Shown: one piece after another, positions 45,780 through 53,942 of the stretch
Position numbering within the stretch: position 1 is the stretch's first letter
Layout of the letters: each line of letters opens with the position of its first letter
NCBI RefSeq assembly: GCF_004168285.1
Contig: NZ_SEWF01000006.1
Span: forward strand, 155,932-219,931
Direction of reading: 5' to 3'
Source of the DNA: Emticicia agri
Lineage (GTDB): Bacteria > Bacteroidota > Bacteroidia > Cytophagales > Spirosomataceae
Length of the DNA: 64,000 nt
The notes under the pieces: model-generated
The model's input: only the letters and a program-made list of their open reading frames with translations
Database searches by the model: none
Told to the model about the DNA's origin: nothing
Translations under genes and position numbers: made by a program

Positions 45780-46526
45780 ATGAGCAAAATAATTTTAATT
45801 ACAGGTGGCAGCGACGGAATAGGTGCCACAACAGCCGAATTGGCAGCCAAAGAAGGATATACCGTTTGCATCAACTACAAACAGAATCATCTGGCAGCTA
45901 ACCGCATAACAGAAAAAATTAACCACGAAGGCGGTATGGCTTATGCTTTTCAGGCCGATATTTCTGTTGAGTCAGAAGTGGTTGATATGTTTGCCGCTAT
46001 TGACAGTCAGGTAGGCCGTATTACCGCTTTAGTGAACAATGCAGGTATCATAGAATCACAACAGAAATTGGTAGATATGTCGGCTGAACGCTTGCATAAA
46101 ATCTTTGCGGTAAATGTAATAGGTAGTTTTTTATGCGCCAGAGAGGCCATTAAACGTATGTCGGTTAAGTATCAGGGTGAGGGTGGTAGTATTGTTAATA
46201 TTTCTTCAATGGCATCACGCTTAGGCTCTCCTTTTGAATATATTGATTATGCCGCTACCAAAGGTGCTATTGATTCTATGAGTATCAGTTTATCGAAAGA
46301 AGTAGCCGAAGACCAGATAAGGGTCAATGTGGTTCGTCCGGGTACTATTCAGACGGCTATTCATGGCAAAGCCGGAGAACCCGGTCGGGTAGCAAGAGTA
46401 AAGGAATTTATACCTATGAAGCGTGGCGGTGAACCCGAAGAAGTAGCGAAAGCCATTTTATGGTTGTTATCTGACGATGCTTCTTACGTAACAGGAGCTA
46501 TATTAGACGTATCAGGCGGAAGGTAG
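45780..46526 (+). CDS. SDR family oxidoreductase (FabG/glucose-dehydrogenase-like)
   Basis: The 248-residue protein is a classical SDR with ILITGGSDGIGATTAELAAK at the N-terminus, NNAGIIESQ, the catalytic Ser in NISSMASRLG and YAATKGAID (Tyr, Lys). The C-terminus GAILDVSGGR is typical of the FabG/YgfF type. INYKQN after strand 2 suggests NADP preference. Substrate is unknown. ATG 45780 is taken because the SDR fold begins there. Confidence 0.88.
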   Translation: MSKIILITGGSDGIGATTAELAAKEGYTVCINYKQNHLAANRITEKINHEGGMAYAFQADISVESEVVDMFAAIDSQVGRITALVNNAGIIESQQKLVDMSAERLHKIFAVNVIGSFLCAREAIKRMSVKYQGEGGSIVNISSMASRLGSPFEYIDYAATKGAIDSMSISLSKEVAEDQIRVNVVRPGTIQTAIHGKAGEPGRVARVKEFIPMKRGGEPEEVAKAILWLLSDDASYVTGAILDVSGGR

Positions 46527-46578
46527 ATGGAATTTATGAAATATAGTGCCATTTGTGTACATTGTGGCAAAAACATTT

Positions 46579-47154
46579 ATGAATCACTCATTCATCTTAT
46601 TCATAAAACGTATTATTTACCTGCCCGAAGCAGAAGAAGCCAAGTTACTAAATCTACTCAAACCGATAAAAATAGCTAAGGGCGAGTACTATATCAGAGA
46701 AGGCCAAATACCCAAGAAGTTTGCCTTTGTTGAACGTGGACTTTTCAGGTACCTCTATATCAATAATAAAGGTACAGAATTTACCAAGAACTTTATCTTG
46801 GAAAACAATTTCATTTCTGCTTATTCGGCTATGATTAGCCAACATCCATCACGTATGTTTATTGAAGCATTGGAAGATAGTTATGTGTACGACATCTGTT
46901 ATAATGATTGGCTCGAACTGAAAAGAGGACATGAATGCTGGAATCAGTTTTTGGTAGTAATATTAGAGAAAGCTTTCTCAATCAAGGAAATCCGTGAGCG
47001 GGAGTTATTGCTATTAGATGCACAGGAGCGCTACGCTATTTTCAGAAAGGAATTTTCGACACTTGAAAACCGCATTAAACAACACATGATAGCTTCGTAT
47101 TTAGGCATTTCTCCCATTTCATTGAGTAGAATCAGAAATAAATTGACACATTAA
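46579..47154 (+). CDS. Crp/Fnr family transcriptional regulator
   Basis: The 191-residue protein has a cyclic-nucleotide-binding-like beta-roll at about 20-110 (KPIKIAKGEYYIREGQIPKK, FVERGLFRYLYINNKGTEFT) and a C-terminal winged helix with IKQHMIASYLGISPISLSRI as recognition region. This is the short Bacteroidota type that lacks an obvious cAMP pocket. It precedes an SDR gene by 61 bp on the same strand, an arrangement often seen with a regulator and its target. Confidence 0.85.
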   Translation: MNHSFILFIKRIIYLPEAEEAKLLNLLKPIKIAKGEYYIREGQIPKKFAFVERGLFRYLYINNKGTEFTKNFILENNFISAYSAMISQHPSRMFIEALEDSYVYDICYNDWLELKRGHECWNQFLVVILEKAFSIKEIRERELLLLDAQERYAIFRKEFSTLENRIKQHMIASYLGISPISLSRIRNKLTH

Positions 47155-47215
47155 CCTATGTTAATGTTTTTTATACTGGCATCTGTTTGTTTTGTACCAC
47201 TAAACAAACCAAAAG

Positions 47216-47953
47216 ATGCTTACAAACAATACCATAATCATTACAGGGGGCAGTTCCGGTGTTGGGCTTGAATTAGCCAAAAGATTAATAGAGAAAAATA
47301 ATACCGTTCTCATTTGTGGTCGCTCCAAAGAAAAATTAGAGGAAGCCAAAAGTTTACTCCCTAAAGTACAAACCTTTCCCTGTGATATTTCATCCGAAAA
47401 AGAATGTATCCGGCTTTATGAATGGGTACGAAACAATCACCCCGATTGCAATATACTCATCAACAACGCCGCCATTGTATATAAGACTGAGTTTCTGAAT
47501 GATAATGAAGCCATATGTAAAGCCCAAGAAGAATTTCAGACCAATATCTTGGCACCTATCCGTCTGACTAAGCTGTTCCTGCCCTTGTTATTACAAAACC
47601 CTAATGGCCAACTAATCAACATCACTACCGGATTAGTCTACGCACCCCGTGCTGTATATCCTTTTTATAATGCCACTAAAGCGGCTTTGCACTCGTTTAC
47701 CCAAACGCTTAGAATACAATTAAGCCATTTACCTATCAAAATGATAGAAATATTATTGCCCGTAGTTGATACTCCCTGGCACAAAGGCAATCCACCTAAA
47801 ATGGCTATTTCTGCTGAAAAAGCAGTAGAAGAAGTACTAAGAAAATTAGAAAAAAGCAATAGTCCTGAAGTCAGAATTGGAGGGGTAAAGATTCTTTATT
47901 GGTTGGCAAGGATTGCACCAGGGTTTGCTATAAGGAAAATTAATTCCTTATAG
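47216..47953 (+). CDS. SDR family oxidoreductase, DltE-like
   Basis: The 245-residue SDR has NTIIITGGSSGVGLELAKRL at the N-terminus, NNAAIVYKTEF, INITTGLVYAPRAVYPFYNA and the catalytic YNATKAALHSFT. It matches the DltE/YvaG-like group of SDRs that modify cell-envelope or detoxify aldehydes; the exact substrate is unknown. CGRSKEKLEEA after strand 2 suggests NADP binding. The stop is 7 bp from the convergent rnhA stop. Confidence 0.86.
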   Translation: MLTNNTIIITGGSSGVGLELAKRLIEKNNTVLICGRSKEKLEEAKSLLPKVQTFPCDISSEKECIRLYEWVRNNHPDCNILINNAAIVYKTEFLNDNEAICKAQEEFQTNILAPIRLTKLFLPLLLQNPNGQLINITTGLVYAPRAVYPFYNATKAALHSFTQTLRIQLSHLPIKMIEILLPVVDTPWHKGNPPKMAISAEKAVEEVLRKLEKSNSPEVRIGGVKILYWLARIAPGFAIRKINSL

Positions 47954-47960
47954 TTAAAAA

Positions 47961-48596
47961 CTACTTACGCCCAAAATCCGCAGGATTTTCGCCCCAGTAA
48001 TCTGTTTCCCATTTCAGAACCTTGTTGGGATAGGTATTGGTTTTCAGCCATTTTTCGGCACGGTCTAAAAGTTCAAAAACTTCGGGGTTGCCATTGGCTT
48101 CATCCAGTTTGGTATTGGCTTTTTTGTTACGAACCCAACTGATGGCTGTACGTGAGTCAGAATAGATAGGCAGATTAGAATTACGATTTTTAAGATAGGC
48201 TAAAGCATGAACAATAGCTAAAAACTCTCCGATATTGTTGGTAGCTTTCGGAAACGGGCCTTTATGGAAAATCAATTCTTTGGTTTTCAGATAAAAACCC
48301 TGATACTCCATGTCTTTGTTTACAGAGTTCCAGGCGGCATCTACTACAATAGACTCTAAAACTGGTGGTGGAAAAGCCGATGCCGGAATTTTAGCCTGCT
48401 TTTTTGCAGTGCTTTGGGTTTGGGTATATTTCCAGTAATTTTCTTTCAATGCCGCTTCTGCTTCCTTTTTACTATCGAAAGATTTGTACTTGGCTCCTGC
48501 AACACCCTCTACCTGCTTTTTACACTCATCCCACGAGTCGTAAACACCTGCTTTCCGACCCTCCCATACTGTATAAAATTTGGGTTTCTTTTCCAT
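47961..48596 (-). CDS. rnhA: Ribonuclease HI with N-terminal viroplasmin domain
   Basis: The 211-residue enzyme degrades RNA in RNA-DNA hybrids. Residues 1-50 are the caulimovirus-viroplasmin/hybrid-binding domain (FYTVWEGRKAGVYDSWDECK, KSFDSKKEAEAAL). The RNase H fold spans about 80-205 with acidic residues in VVDAAWN, NNIGEFLAIVHAL and IYSDSRTAISWV, and the C-terminal NPADFGRK. The domain order matches eukaryotic RNase H1-like bacterial enzymes. Confidence 0.9.
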   Translation of the reverse strand: MEKKPKFYTVWEGRKAGVYDSWDECKKQVEGVAGAKYKSFDSKKEAEAALKENYWKYTQTQSTAKKQAKIPASAFPPPVLESIVVDAAWNSVNKDMEYQGFYLKTKELIFHKGPFPKATNNIGEFLAIVHALAYLKNRNSNLPIYSDSRTAISWVRNKKANTKLDEANGNPEVFELLDRAEKWLKTNTYPNKVLKWETDYWGENPADFGRK

Positions 48597-48688
48597 AGCG
48601 CAAAAGTGCGAAAAAAAGTCTCCGTCTCCTAAAAAAGGAGGGGAGATTTAGTGCAAACGTTGCTTGGGATGAGGTAATAGCAATAAAA

Positions 48689-48714
48689 AACCTCTTCCTG
48701 TTAAGAAAGAGGCT
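48689..48714 (-). terminator. Terminator after ald
   Basis: On the minus strand AAGCCTCTTTCTTAACAGG and GAAGAGGTTTTTTATT form a short stem (CCTCTT/AAGAGG core) followed by a U-run. Confidence 0.65.
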
Positions 48715-48743
48715 TATCTTCTGATTCTTATTATTTGCGCTTG

Positions 48744-49856
48744 TTACAAAACGGTTTCTACACTTTCAAAAGTAAGGTTCCAGGCATCAGCTACACCTTT
48801 ATACACTACTTTTCCATCAACCACATTCAATCCTTTTTTCAGTTCTTCATTCTCGGCACAGGCTTTTTTCCAGCCTTTATTTGCTAACTGAATGGCGTAT
48901 GGCAAAGTAGCATTTGTTAAACCTAAAGTAGAAGTGTAAGGCACGGCACCCGGCATATTGGCTACGCAATAATGTACTACATCATCAATAATAAACGTTG
49001 GGTTTTCGTGCGTAGTTGGTGTACAGGTTTCAATACAACCACCCTGGTCAACAGCTACGTCAACCACTACTGTGCCTGGGCGCATCGTTTTCAGCATATC
49101 TCTCGTAATCAGATGAGGGGCTTTTGCTCCCGGAATCAACACTGCACCTACAATCAGGTCTGCTTCACGGATAGCCTCACGGATATTATATTCGTTTGAC
49201 ATAATCGTTACTACGTTTTGCGGCATAATATCCGACAAGTATCTTAAACGTGGTAAACTTACATCCATAATCACTACTCTTGCACCCAATCCAGCAGCCA
49301 TTTTAGCCGCCTGTGTACCCACAATGCCACCACCTAATACCAACACTTTTGCCGGAGGAACACCCGGAATACCACCCAACAAAATACCTTTTCCTTTCAA
49401 TGGTTTCTCTAAGTATTTCGCACCTTCCTGAATGGCCATACGTCCGGCCACTTCCGACATTGGCACCAGTAAAGGCAAACTACGGTCTGTTTTCTCTACT
49501 GTTTCATAGGCCAAACATACAGCCCCTTGCTTAATCATGGCATGCGTCAGTTCTTCTGATGAAGCAAAGTGAAAATAGGTAAACAGCAACTGGTCTTTTT
49601 TGATAAGATTATATTCAGAAGCAATGGGCTCTTTTACCTTTATAATCATCTCGGCAATGCCATATATCTCTTCTATCGTTGGCAACAAAGTTGCGCCCGC
49701 TTTGATATATTCTTCGTCTTTAAAACCACTACCTTCTCCGGCCGTTGACTGTATATAAACCGTATGTCCGTGTTTCTTGAATTCAGCTACTCCTGCAGGT
49801 GTAAGGGCTACTCTGTTTTCGTTGTTCTTGATTTCCTTAGGTACTCCGATAATCAT
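48744..49856 (-). CDS. ald: Alanine dehydrogenase
   Basis: The 370-residue NAD enzyme interconverts L-alanine with pyruvate and ammonia. It begins MIIGVPKEIKNNENRVALTP with the substrate-binding Arg15 and Lys region, has the catalytic His in YFHFASSEELTHAMI, the Rossmann motif VLVLGGGIVGTQAAKMAAGL and VDVAVDQGGCIETCTPTTHE. Length is standard. It is divergent from an Lrp/AsnC regulator, 293 bp away, the common arrangement for Lrp-controlled ald. The likely leader contains an inverted repeat. Confidence 0.95.
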   Translation of the reverse strand: MIIGVPKEIKNNENRVALTPAGVAEFKKHGHTVYIQSTAGEGSGFKDEEYIKAGATLLPTIEEIYGIAEMIIKVKEPIASEYNLIKKDQLLFTYFHFASSEELTHAMIKQGAVCLAYETVEKTDRSLPLLVPMSEVAGRMAIQEGAKYLEKPLKGKGILLGGIPGVPPAKVLVLGGGIVGTQAAKMAAGLGARVVIMDVSLPRLRYLSDIMPQNVVTIMSNEYNIREAIREADLIVGAVLIPGAKAPHLITRDMLKTMRPGTVVVDVAVDQGGCIETCTPTTHENPTFIIDDVVHYCVANMPGAVPYTSTLGLTNATLPYAIQLANKGWKKACAENEELKKGLNVVDGKVVYKGVADAWNLTFESVETVL

Positions 49857-49894
49857 TCTCTCTGAAAGGTTTGTTGATGAAGTGTTTCAATACA

Positions 49895-49916
49895 ATTAAG
49901 CCTGATTTGGCTTAAT
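49895..49916. promoter_or_regulatory. Inverted repeat ATTAAGCC-N6-GGCTTAAT upstream of ald
   Basis: A perfect 8-bp inverted repeat lies between the ald -7 element (49961-49968) and the ald start, so it would be in the ald 5' leader. It could be an operator for the divergent Lrp-like regulator or an RNA hairpin. Confidence 0.5.
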
Positions 49917-49960
49917 GATTGAAATAGTTTATAGTTTATTGATGAAGTATAATTGCACAA

Positions 49961-49968
49961 CAAAATTA
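49961..49968 (-). promoter_or_regulatory. -7 element (TAATTTTG) for ald
   Basis: The minus strand reads TAATTTTG, a full match to TAnnTTTG, 104 bp before the ald start. Confidence 0.5.
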
Positions 49969-50029
49969 ACAAAAGAAGAAAATATTTTTTCTATCCTGAA
50001 AAAAATAAGAAATTATTTGCCCGAATGAA

Positions 50030-50037
50030 TATATTTG
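50030..50037 (+). promoter_or_regulatory. -7 element (TATATTTG) for the Lrp-like regulator
   Basis: TATATTTG followed by CAAAA is a full match. The regulator ATG is 112 bp downstream. The ald and lrp elements are about 60 bp apart and point away from each other. Confidence 0.5.
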
Positions 50038-50149
50038 CAAAAATTATTTCTTTCATACATCCTATTTTTCAGGCATGAGAGAAAATTTTTCTGCAAGCAC
50101 TTCTCACATTTATAAAGATTCATGGCTTTAAGCTTTTAACTGTATAAAC

Positions 50150-50605
50150 ATGATTGACGAAACTGACAGAAAAATCCTGCGTTTATTGCAGAGTAATGCG
50201 CATCTTACCTTCAAAGAGATAGCCCAACAGATTAATCTTTCACTCACACCCGTTCATGACCGTATTAAACGCATGGAGCAGGAAGGTATCATCGAAAAGT
50301 ATGTTTCAATTCTGAATAAAAAGAAATTAGGTAAGAATCTGACTGTATATTGTCAGGTTACGCTTATTAAACAGACACATGATACTTCTGAAGACTTCAA
50401 TCAGTCTATTTTAGATTTACCCGAGGTTATCAGTTGTGATTTCGTATCGGGCAGTTTCGATTATCTGCTTAAAATAGTAGTACCCGATATGGAGAATTAT
50501 CACCTGTTTCACCAACAAAAGCTTTCAGTTTTACCCAGTGTTTCATTGATTCACAGCTTTTTTGTGATGTCGGAGGTAAAGAGTACTACTGTTGTGCCTA
50601 TTTGA
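50150..50605 (+). CDS. Lrp/AsnC family transcriptional regulator
   Basis: The 151-residue protein has the Lrp N-terminal helix-turn-helix (DETDRKILRLLQSNAHLTFK, EIAQQINLSLTPVHDRIKRM) and the C-terminal RAM ligand-binding/oligomerisation domain (PEVISCDFVSGSFDYLLKIV, FHQQKLSVLPSVSLIHSFFV). Proteins of this type sense amino acids and bind as octamers. Its divergent position next to ald suggests that it controls alanine use; this is inference from context. Confidence 0.92.
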   Translation: MIDETDRKILRLLQSNAHLTFKEIAQQINLSLTPVHDRIKRMEQEGIIEKYVSILNKKKLGKNLTVYCQVTLIKQTHDTSEDFNQSILDLPEVISCDFVSGSFDYLLKIVVPDMENYHLFHQQKLSVLPSVSLIHSFFVMSEVKSTTVVPI

Positions 50606-50700
50606 TTAATAATAATTGTATCCGGTTAAATAATTAGCTAAAGCAAATAGTTAATATCCTATGAAGCAGTTCTGTGGCAAAACACTTATTCCTGAATATG

Positions 50701-51345
50701 ATGAAAAAAAAGAAAAAGCTTATTATTCTCTCTTTAATTCTACTGCTAATTCTGTCAGTCTCAGCCATCTTTGTATGTGATGCTTTAATTAAAAAACATG
50801 CCACCGGAAAACTCTATTCAACTGTGAATGATGTTCCGTATAGAAAGGTAGGTTTGCTGTTAGGCACAGGAAAATATACGAAAAGGCCGGGTAGTTTTAA
50901 CCCTTATTATGTTAACAGAATTAAGGCAGCTACAGAGTTATTGAAAGCAGGTAAAATAAAATACCTGATTATAAGTGGCGATAATGGGCGACAGGAATAT
51001 AACGAACCTGAAATGATGCGTGAAGACCTGATGAAAGCAAGTATTGATTCAACACGCCTTTATCTGGATTATGCCGGATTCAGAACCTTTGATTCTATGG
51101 TGCGTCTGAAAGAGGTTTTTGGGCAAGATTCTGTTACAGTTATTTCTCAATTATTTCATAATGAACGTGCCCTCTACATTGCTTCGAAAGAAGGCATAGC
51201 CGCCTATGGCTTTAATGCCAAAGACAGACCGGGTGGAGAAGGCTTTTACTTGAGAGAAAAACTGGCAAGAGTAAAAGTTTTTGTCGATTATCTGATATCT
51301 ACCAAACCTAAGTTTTTAGGGAAAAAGATAGAATTGCCGGAGTAG
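50701..51345 (+). CDS. SanA/YdcF-like membrane protein (DUF218)
   Basis: From ATG 50701 the product has 214 residues with a basic start and one membrane segment (LIILSLILLLILSVSAIFVC). The periplasmic part is a DUF218 domain with VGLLLGTGKYTKRPGSFNPY, RIKAATELLKAGKIKYLIIS and GDNGRQEYNEPEMMREDL, close to E. coli SanA, which is involved in envelope permeability to vancomycin. GTG 50674 and ATG 50698 are alternative starts. Convergent with ispF. Confidence 0.86.
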   Translation: MKKKKKLIILSLILLLILSVSAIFVCDALIKKHATGKLYSTVNDVPYRKVGLLLGTGKYTKRPGSFNPYYVNRIKAATELLKAGKIKYLIISGDNGRQEYNEPEMMREDLMKASIDSTRLYLDYAGFRTFDSMVRLKEVFGQDSVTVISQLFHNERALYIASKEGIAAYGFNAKDRPGGEGFYLREKLARVKVFVDYLISTKPKFLGKKIELPE

Positions 51346-51347
51346 AG

Positions 51348-51370
51348 GTATAACCTGAAAATGGTTATAC
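51348..51370. terminator. Short hairpin at the sanA-like / ispF junction
   Basis: GTATAACC / GGTTATAC form an 8-bp stem with a 7-nt loop followed by TTTAT. It overlaps the last codons of ispF. Confidence 0.55.
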
Positions 51371-51844
51371 TTTATAAATCAAAGCAATGGCATGTGCTTC
51401 CAGTCCCTCTTTTCTGCCTACAAAGCCCATTTCTTCTGTAGTAGTAGCTTTGATAGAAATGCAATTTTCGGGCAATTGGGTTACCTCAGCAATGGCTTTT
51501 ATCATGTCAGGGATATATTTACCAATTTTAGGTTCCTGTAAACAAACAGTTGAATCTATATTGCCAATTTTATAACCTCCTTTGGCTAACATTTCGGCTA
51601 CTATTTTCAATAATATTTTGCTGTCGATACCTTTCCAGCGAGGGTCAGTATTCTTGAAGTGTTTGCCAATATCACCCATAGCGGCGGCACCTAAAAGAGC
51701 ATCACAAATGGCATGTAAGAGTACATCGGCATCAGAATGACCTACTGAACCCACTGTATGAGGAATCTTTACGCCTCCTAACCACAACTCATAACCCTCA
51801 CCTAACTGGTGTACATCATACCCTTGTCCGACTCTTATATTCAT
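51365..51844 (-). CDS. ispF: 2-C-methyl-D-erythritol 2,4-cyclodiphosphate synthase
   Basis: The 159-residue zinc enzyme forms the cyclodiphosphate in the MEP isoprenoid pathway. The active-site motifs are GQGYDVHQLGEG at 6-17 (metal Asp and His) and GHSDADVLLHAICDALLGAA at about 35-54; IGKHFKNTDPRWKGIDSK and the final KATTTEEMGFVGRKEGLEAH are also typical. Stand-alone form, not fused to ispD. Monocistronic. Confidence 0.96.
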   Translation of the reverse strand: MNIRVGQGYDVHQLGEGYELWLGGVKIPHTVGSVGHSDADVLLHAICDALLGAAAMGDIGKHFKNTDPRWKGIDSKILLKIVAEMLAKGGYKIGNIDSTVCLQEPKIGKYIPDMIKAIAEVTQLPENCISIKATTTEEMGFVGRKEGLEAHAIALIYKV

Positions 51845-52075
51845 AGATTTTTTTGTGTTTTACCTGTAATCTTTAAACCGTGGTAAAACTAAGTAATTTT
51901 ACTGAGATTCATAAACTCAGATTCAGGAAATGCTGTTTGCGAAGCCTCTTAAAAAATCAGCCGTGAGAATAAAAGTAGGGGACAGGCCCAAAACGTATAT
52001 AAGAAGCGTAAGTATGCTTTAAGTAAAAAATTTTTTCGAAATAGATAAAATTTAAGAGAGAACAAGATTTGCCTA

Positions 52076-52705
52076 TCAGAATAATTTACCCCAGAAAATC
52101 TGCCAGTGAATTTTAGTAATTTCCCAGGTAGAAAAAGGTCGGCCGGTATCTTCCCATTTTACTTCATCAAATATTTTTTCGGCATTTTCGGCATTCCCAT
52201 CCTGCAGGTAAGCTACTACCAGCATCCATTTAGCCTCATTACGGTAATTCTTACTTACATTTTCATCATCTTTCAGGCGTTTCAGAATTTTAATGGCTTG
52301 CGCAGGATTTTCGCCTTGTTCTACCAATCGGGTAGCTTTTTCATAATCGTTGGCACGTGTCTGGGTTTCATTGTTTAAAGAAACACCGTCGCCCCGATAA
52401 TTAAATTCTTTAGGCGAAAATGTGATAGAAGTAGAAAGTAGAAACAGTACAATGGCGGCAGCAGCACCAAAAGTGCCTAAAACATAGGTTAATCCTCTCT
52501 TGGGCTTATTAATAATTGCCCGGGCATTCGCAACACTAACACGGGCATTGGCACGCATTAATGCTTCCTGCACACGTCTGATTTCTTCTATTTGTTGTTG
52601 TAGATGAAAGTCGTTTTTAACTTTTTGTTCAAATTCCAGTTTAGTTTTTTCAGGCATTATTCCCGCTACATAATCTTCAATCTGATTTTGCAGAATATCA
52701 TCCAT
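52076..52705 (-). CDS. Putative anti-sigma factor-like membrane protein with TPR-like tail
   Basis: From ATG 52705 the product has 209 residues. The N-terminal cytoplasmic part (MDDILQNQIEDYVAGIMPEK, then LEFEQKVKNDFHLQQQIEEI) resembles the start of anti-sigma/zinc-finger-less regulators of ECF factors. One membrane segment lies at about 77-97 (LTYVLGTFGAAAAIVLFLLS). The C-terminal half is helical with a TPR-like pair (ATRLVEQGENPAQAIKILKR, KWMLVVAYLQDGNAENAEKI) and would be periplasmic. An upstream ATG at 52765 would overlap the sigma gene by 43 bp. Cotranscribed with the sigma gene. The anti-sigma role is inferred from order and topology. Confidence 0.65.
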   Translation of the reverse strand: MDDILQNQIEDYVAGIMPEKTKLEFEQKVKNDFHLQQQIEEIRRVQEALMRANARVSVANARAIINKPKRGLTYVLGTFGAAAAIVLFLLSTSITFSPKEFNYRGDGVSLNNETQTRANDYEKATRLVEQGENPAQAIKILKRLKDDENVSKNYRNEAKWMLVVAYLQDGNAENAEKIFDEVKWEDTGRPFSTWEITKIHWQIFWGKLF

Positions 52706-52722
52706 AGTGGTAATAGAATTTA

Positions 52723-53325
52723 TTAATGATTTGAGTTTATCATTTCCATTATTTTTTTCAGACACTTACTTTTGGCATTTCTTACGGTCTGGTCATTTTC
52801 AAAAGTACCGTTAGCAATTAGTTTTTGTGATATTTCCTGCATTGATAAGCCTTCTATCAGACGCATATCTAAAATCTGTCTGCAATTTTTACCTAATTTA
52901 TTGACTAATCCAATATAATGTTCCCAGTTTTCTTTTTCTATCAGCATATCACTCACATCATCTTCCAGCTTATCCCATTCAGCCATATACCGATTCTGAC
53001 GCTCCTCACGAGAAGCCTCTTGCGAAATATATCTAAACCATAAGTTTTTACAAATACTTTTCAGGTAAGTTTCTAAAGTAGCATCTTTGAGAGTAAAAGT
53101 GCCTTTTTTTACATTCACAACAAAAGCTTCAATGGCCTCCCAAATAATATCCTCCGGTTGTTTAGCATAATCTCTTCCAGTGCTTCGATGGATAATGAAC
53201 CTTTCCAAAGAAACATGAAATTTCTTATATAATGCTACTAACGCCTCATGTTCTTTGCGCCCACCAATCAGAATTCCCTCTACTATGGCTTCATCTGACG
53301 GGTGTTTTGATAAACCAAGGATCAT
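52723..53325 (-). CDS. ECF-type RNA polymerase sigma factor
   Basis: The 200-residue protein has region 2 at about 20-105 (EALVALYKKFHVSLERFIIH, PEDIIWEAIEAFVVNVKKGT, LETYLKSICKNLWFRYISQE) and region 4 at about 135-195 (LGKNCRQILDMRLIEGLSMQ, EISQKLIANGTFENDQTVRN, AKSKCLKKIMEMI). There is no region 1.1 or 3, as in ECF factors. A copy of the GGTTAC-N16-GATATTAAT motif faces the gene and ends only 9 bp from its ATG, which suggests autoregulation and a very short leader. Confidence 0.85.
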   Translation of the reverse strand: MILGLSKHPSDEAIVEGILIGGRKEHEALVALYKKFHVSLERFIIHRSTGRDYAKQPEDIIWEAIEAFVVNVKKGTFTLKDATLETYLKSICKNLWFRYISQEASREERQNRYMAEWDKLEDDVSDMLIEKENWEHYIGLVNKLGKNCRQILDMRLIEGLSMQEISQKLIANGTFENDQTVRNAKSKCLKKIMEMINSNH

Positions 53326-53334
53326 ATTATAGTT

Positions 53335-53365
53335 ATTAATATCAATAGCCCCCTTTTATGTAACC
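53335..53365 (-). promoter_or_regulatory. Candidate ECF promoter copy 1 (GGTTAC-N16-GATATTAAT), faces the sigma gene
   Basis: Minus strand: GGTTAC at 53365-53360, spacer of 16, GATATTAAT at 53343-53335. Two more exact copies of both blocks with the same spacer lie in the same intergenic region. Confidence 0.7.
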
Positions 53366-53540
53366 TTATGAAAGATTTTTTTTTCAAAGAGCTTTTTCAT
53401 TCAGGCAAACACTCAATGGCAAAACTAAAATTATTGTATTTTAATGGATTAAGTATGAATATATTATCCTGCAAAAACTATGCAAAACAACCCACTATTT
53501 TGGTAACAAAAAAAAAAAAATAAAAAAAAAGAAAAATTAA

Positions 53541-53571
53541 GGTTACAAAAGCTGTGTCGGCTGATATTAAT
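53541..53571 (+). promoter_or_regulatory. Candidate ECF promoter copy 2 (GGTTAC-N16-GATATTAAT)
   Basis: GGTTAC 53541-53546 and GATATTAAT 53563-53571. About 25 bp further on, ATCTAC-ACAAA-GTAGAT plus ATTTTTATT looks like a weak terminator, so a transcript from here could be very short. Confidence 0.65.
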
Positions 53572-53669
53572 GGTCAGAGTTTGTTGCTAACTAAATCTAC
53601 ACAAAGTAGATATTTTTATTCTTTAGCTCTAAGGCCATGAAAAACTAATGAAAAAAATATGCACTTTGT

Positions 53670-53700
53670 GGTTACAAATGACTACTTAGAAGATATTAAT
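53670..53700 (+). promoter_or_regulatory. Candidate ECF promoter copy 3 (GGTTAC-N16-GATATTAAT)
   Basis: GGTTAC 53670-53675 and GATATTAAT 53692-53700, facing the secreted protein and CHAT genes; the first ATG is 242 bp downstream. A further GGTTAC at 53891-53896 is followed at the same spacing by TCTATACTA, a weak variant nearer the gene. Confidence 0.65.
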
Positions 53701-53816
53701 ACACACAATTTTACTCTATAGCCATAAAACAAAACCCCTCACCCAAAATTTTACTAGGGTTAGGGTTAATTAGCTCAAGATTCCCCCTCATTTTGAATAA
53801 AAATAGGGGGATATTG

Positions 53817-53830
53817 ACTTTGTTCAAAGT
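53817..53830. promoter_or_regulatory. Palindrome ACTTTGTTCAAAGT
   Basis: A perfect 14-bp palindrome in the region upstream of the secreted protein gene. It may be an operator; there is no direct evidence for a binder. Confidence 0.35.
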
Positions 53831-53942
53831 TATATGTAAAAAAAATGTCAACAAAATTTTCCTTACAACAAAAATTGAAGATATTTGTTAGGTTACGTAA
53901 TTTTTGCCAAAGTCTATACTATATTTAATCAATGTCGTTGTA

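Noticed and set aside
53891..53921. Fourth copy of the ECF promoter motif
   Set aside because: GGTTAC is present at 53891, but the -10 block at the right spacing is TCTATACTA, sharing only the central TAT with GATATTAAT. It is noted as a weak variant only.
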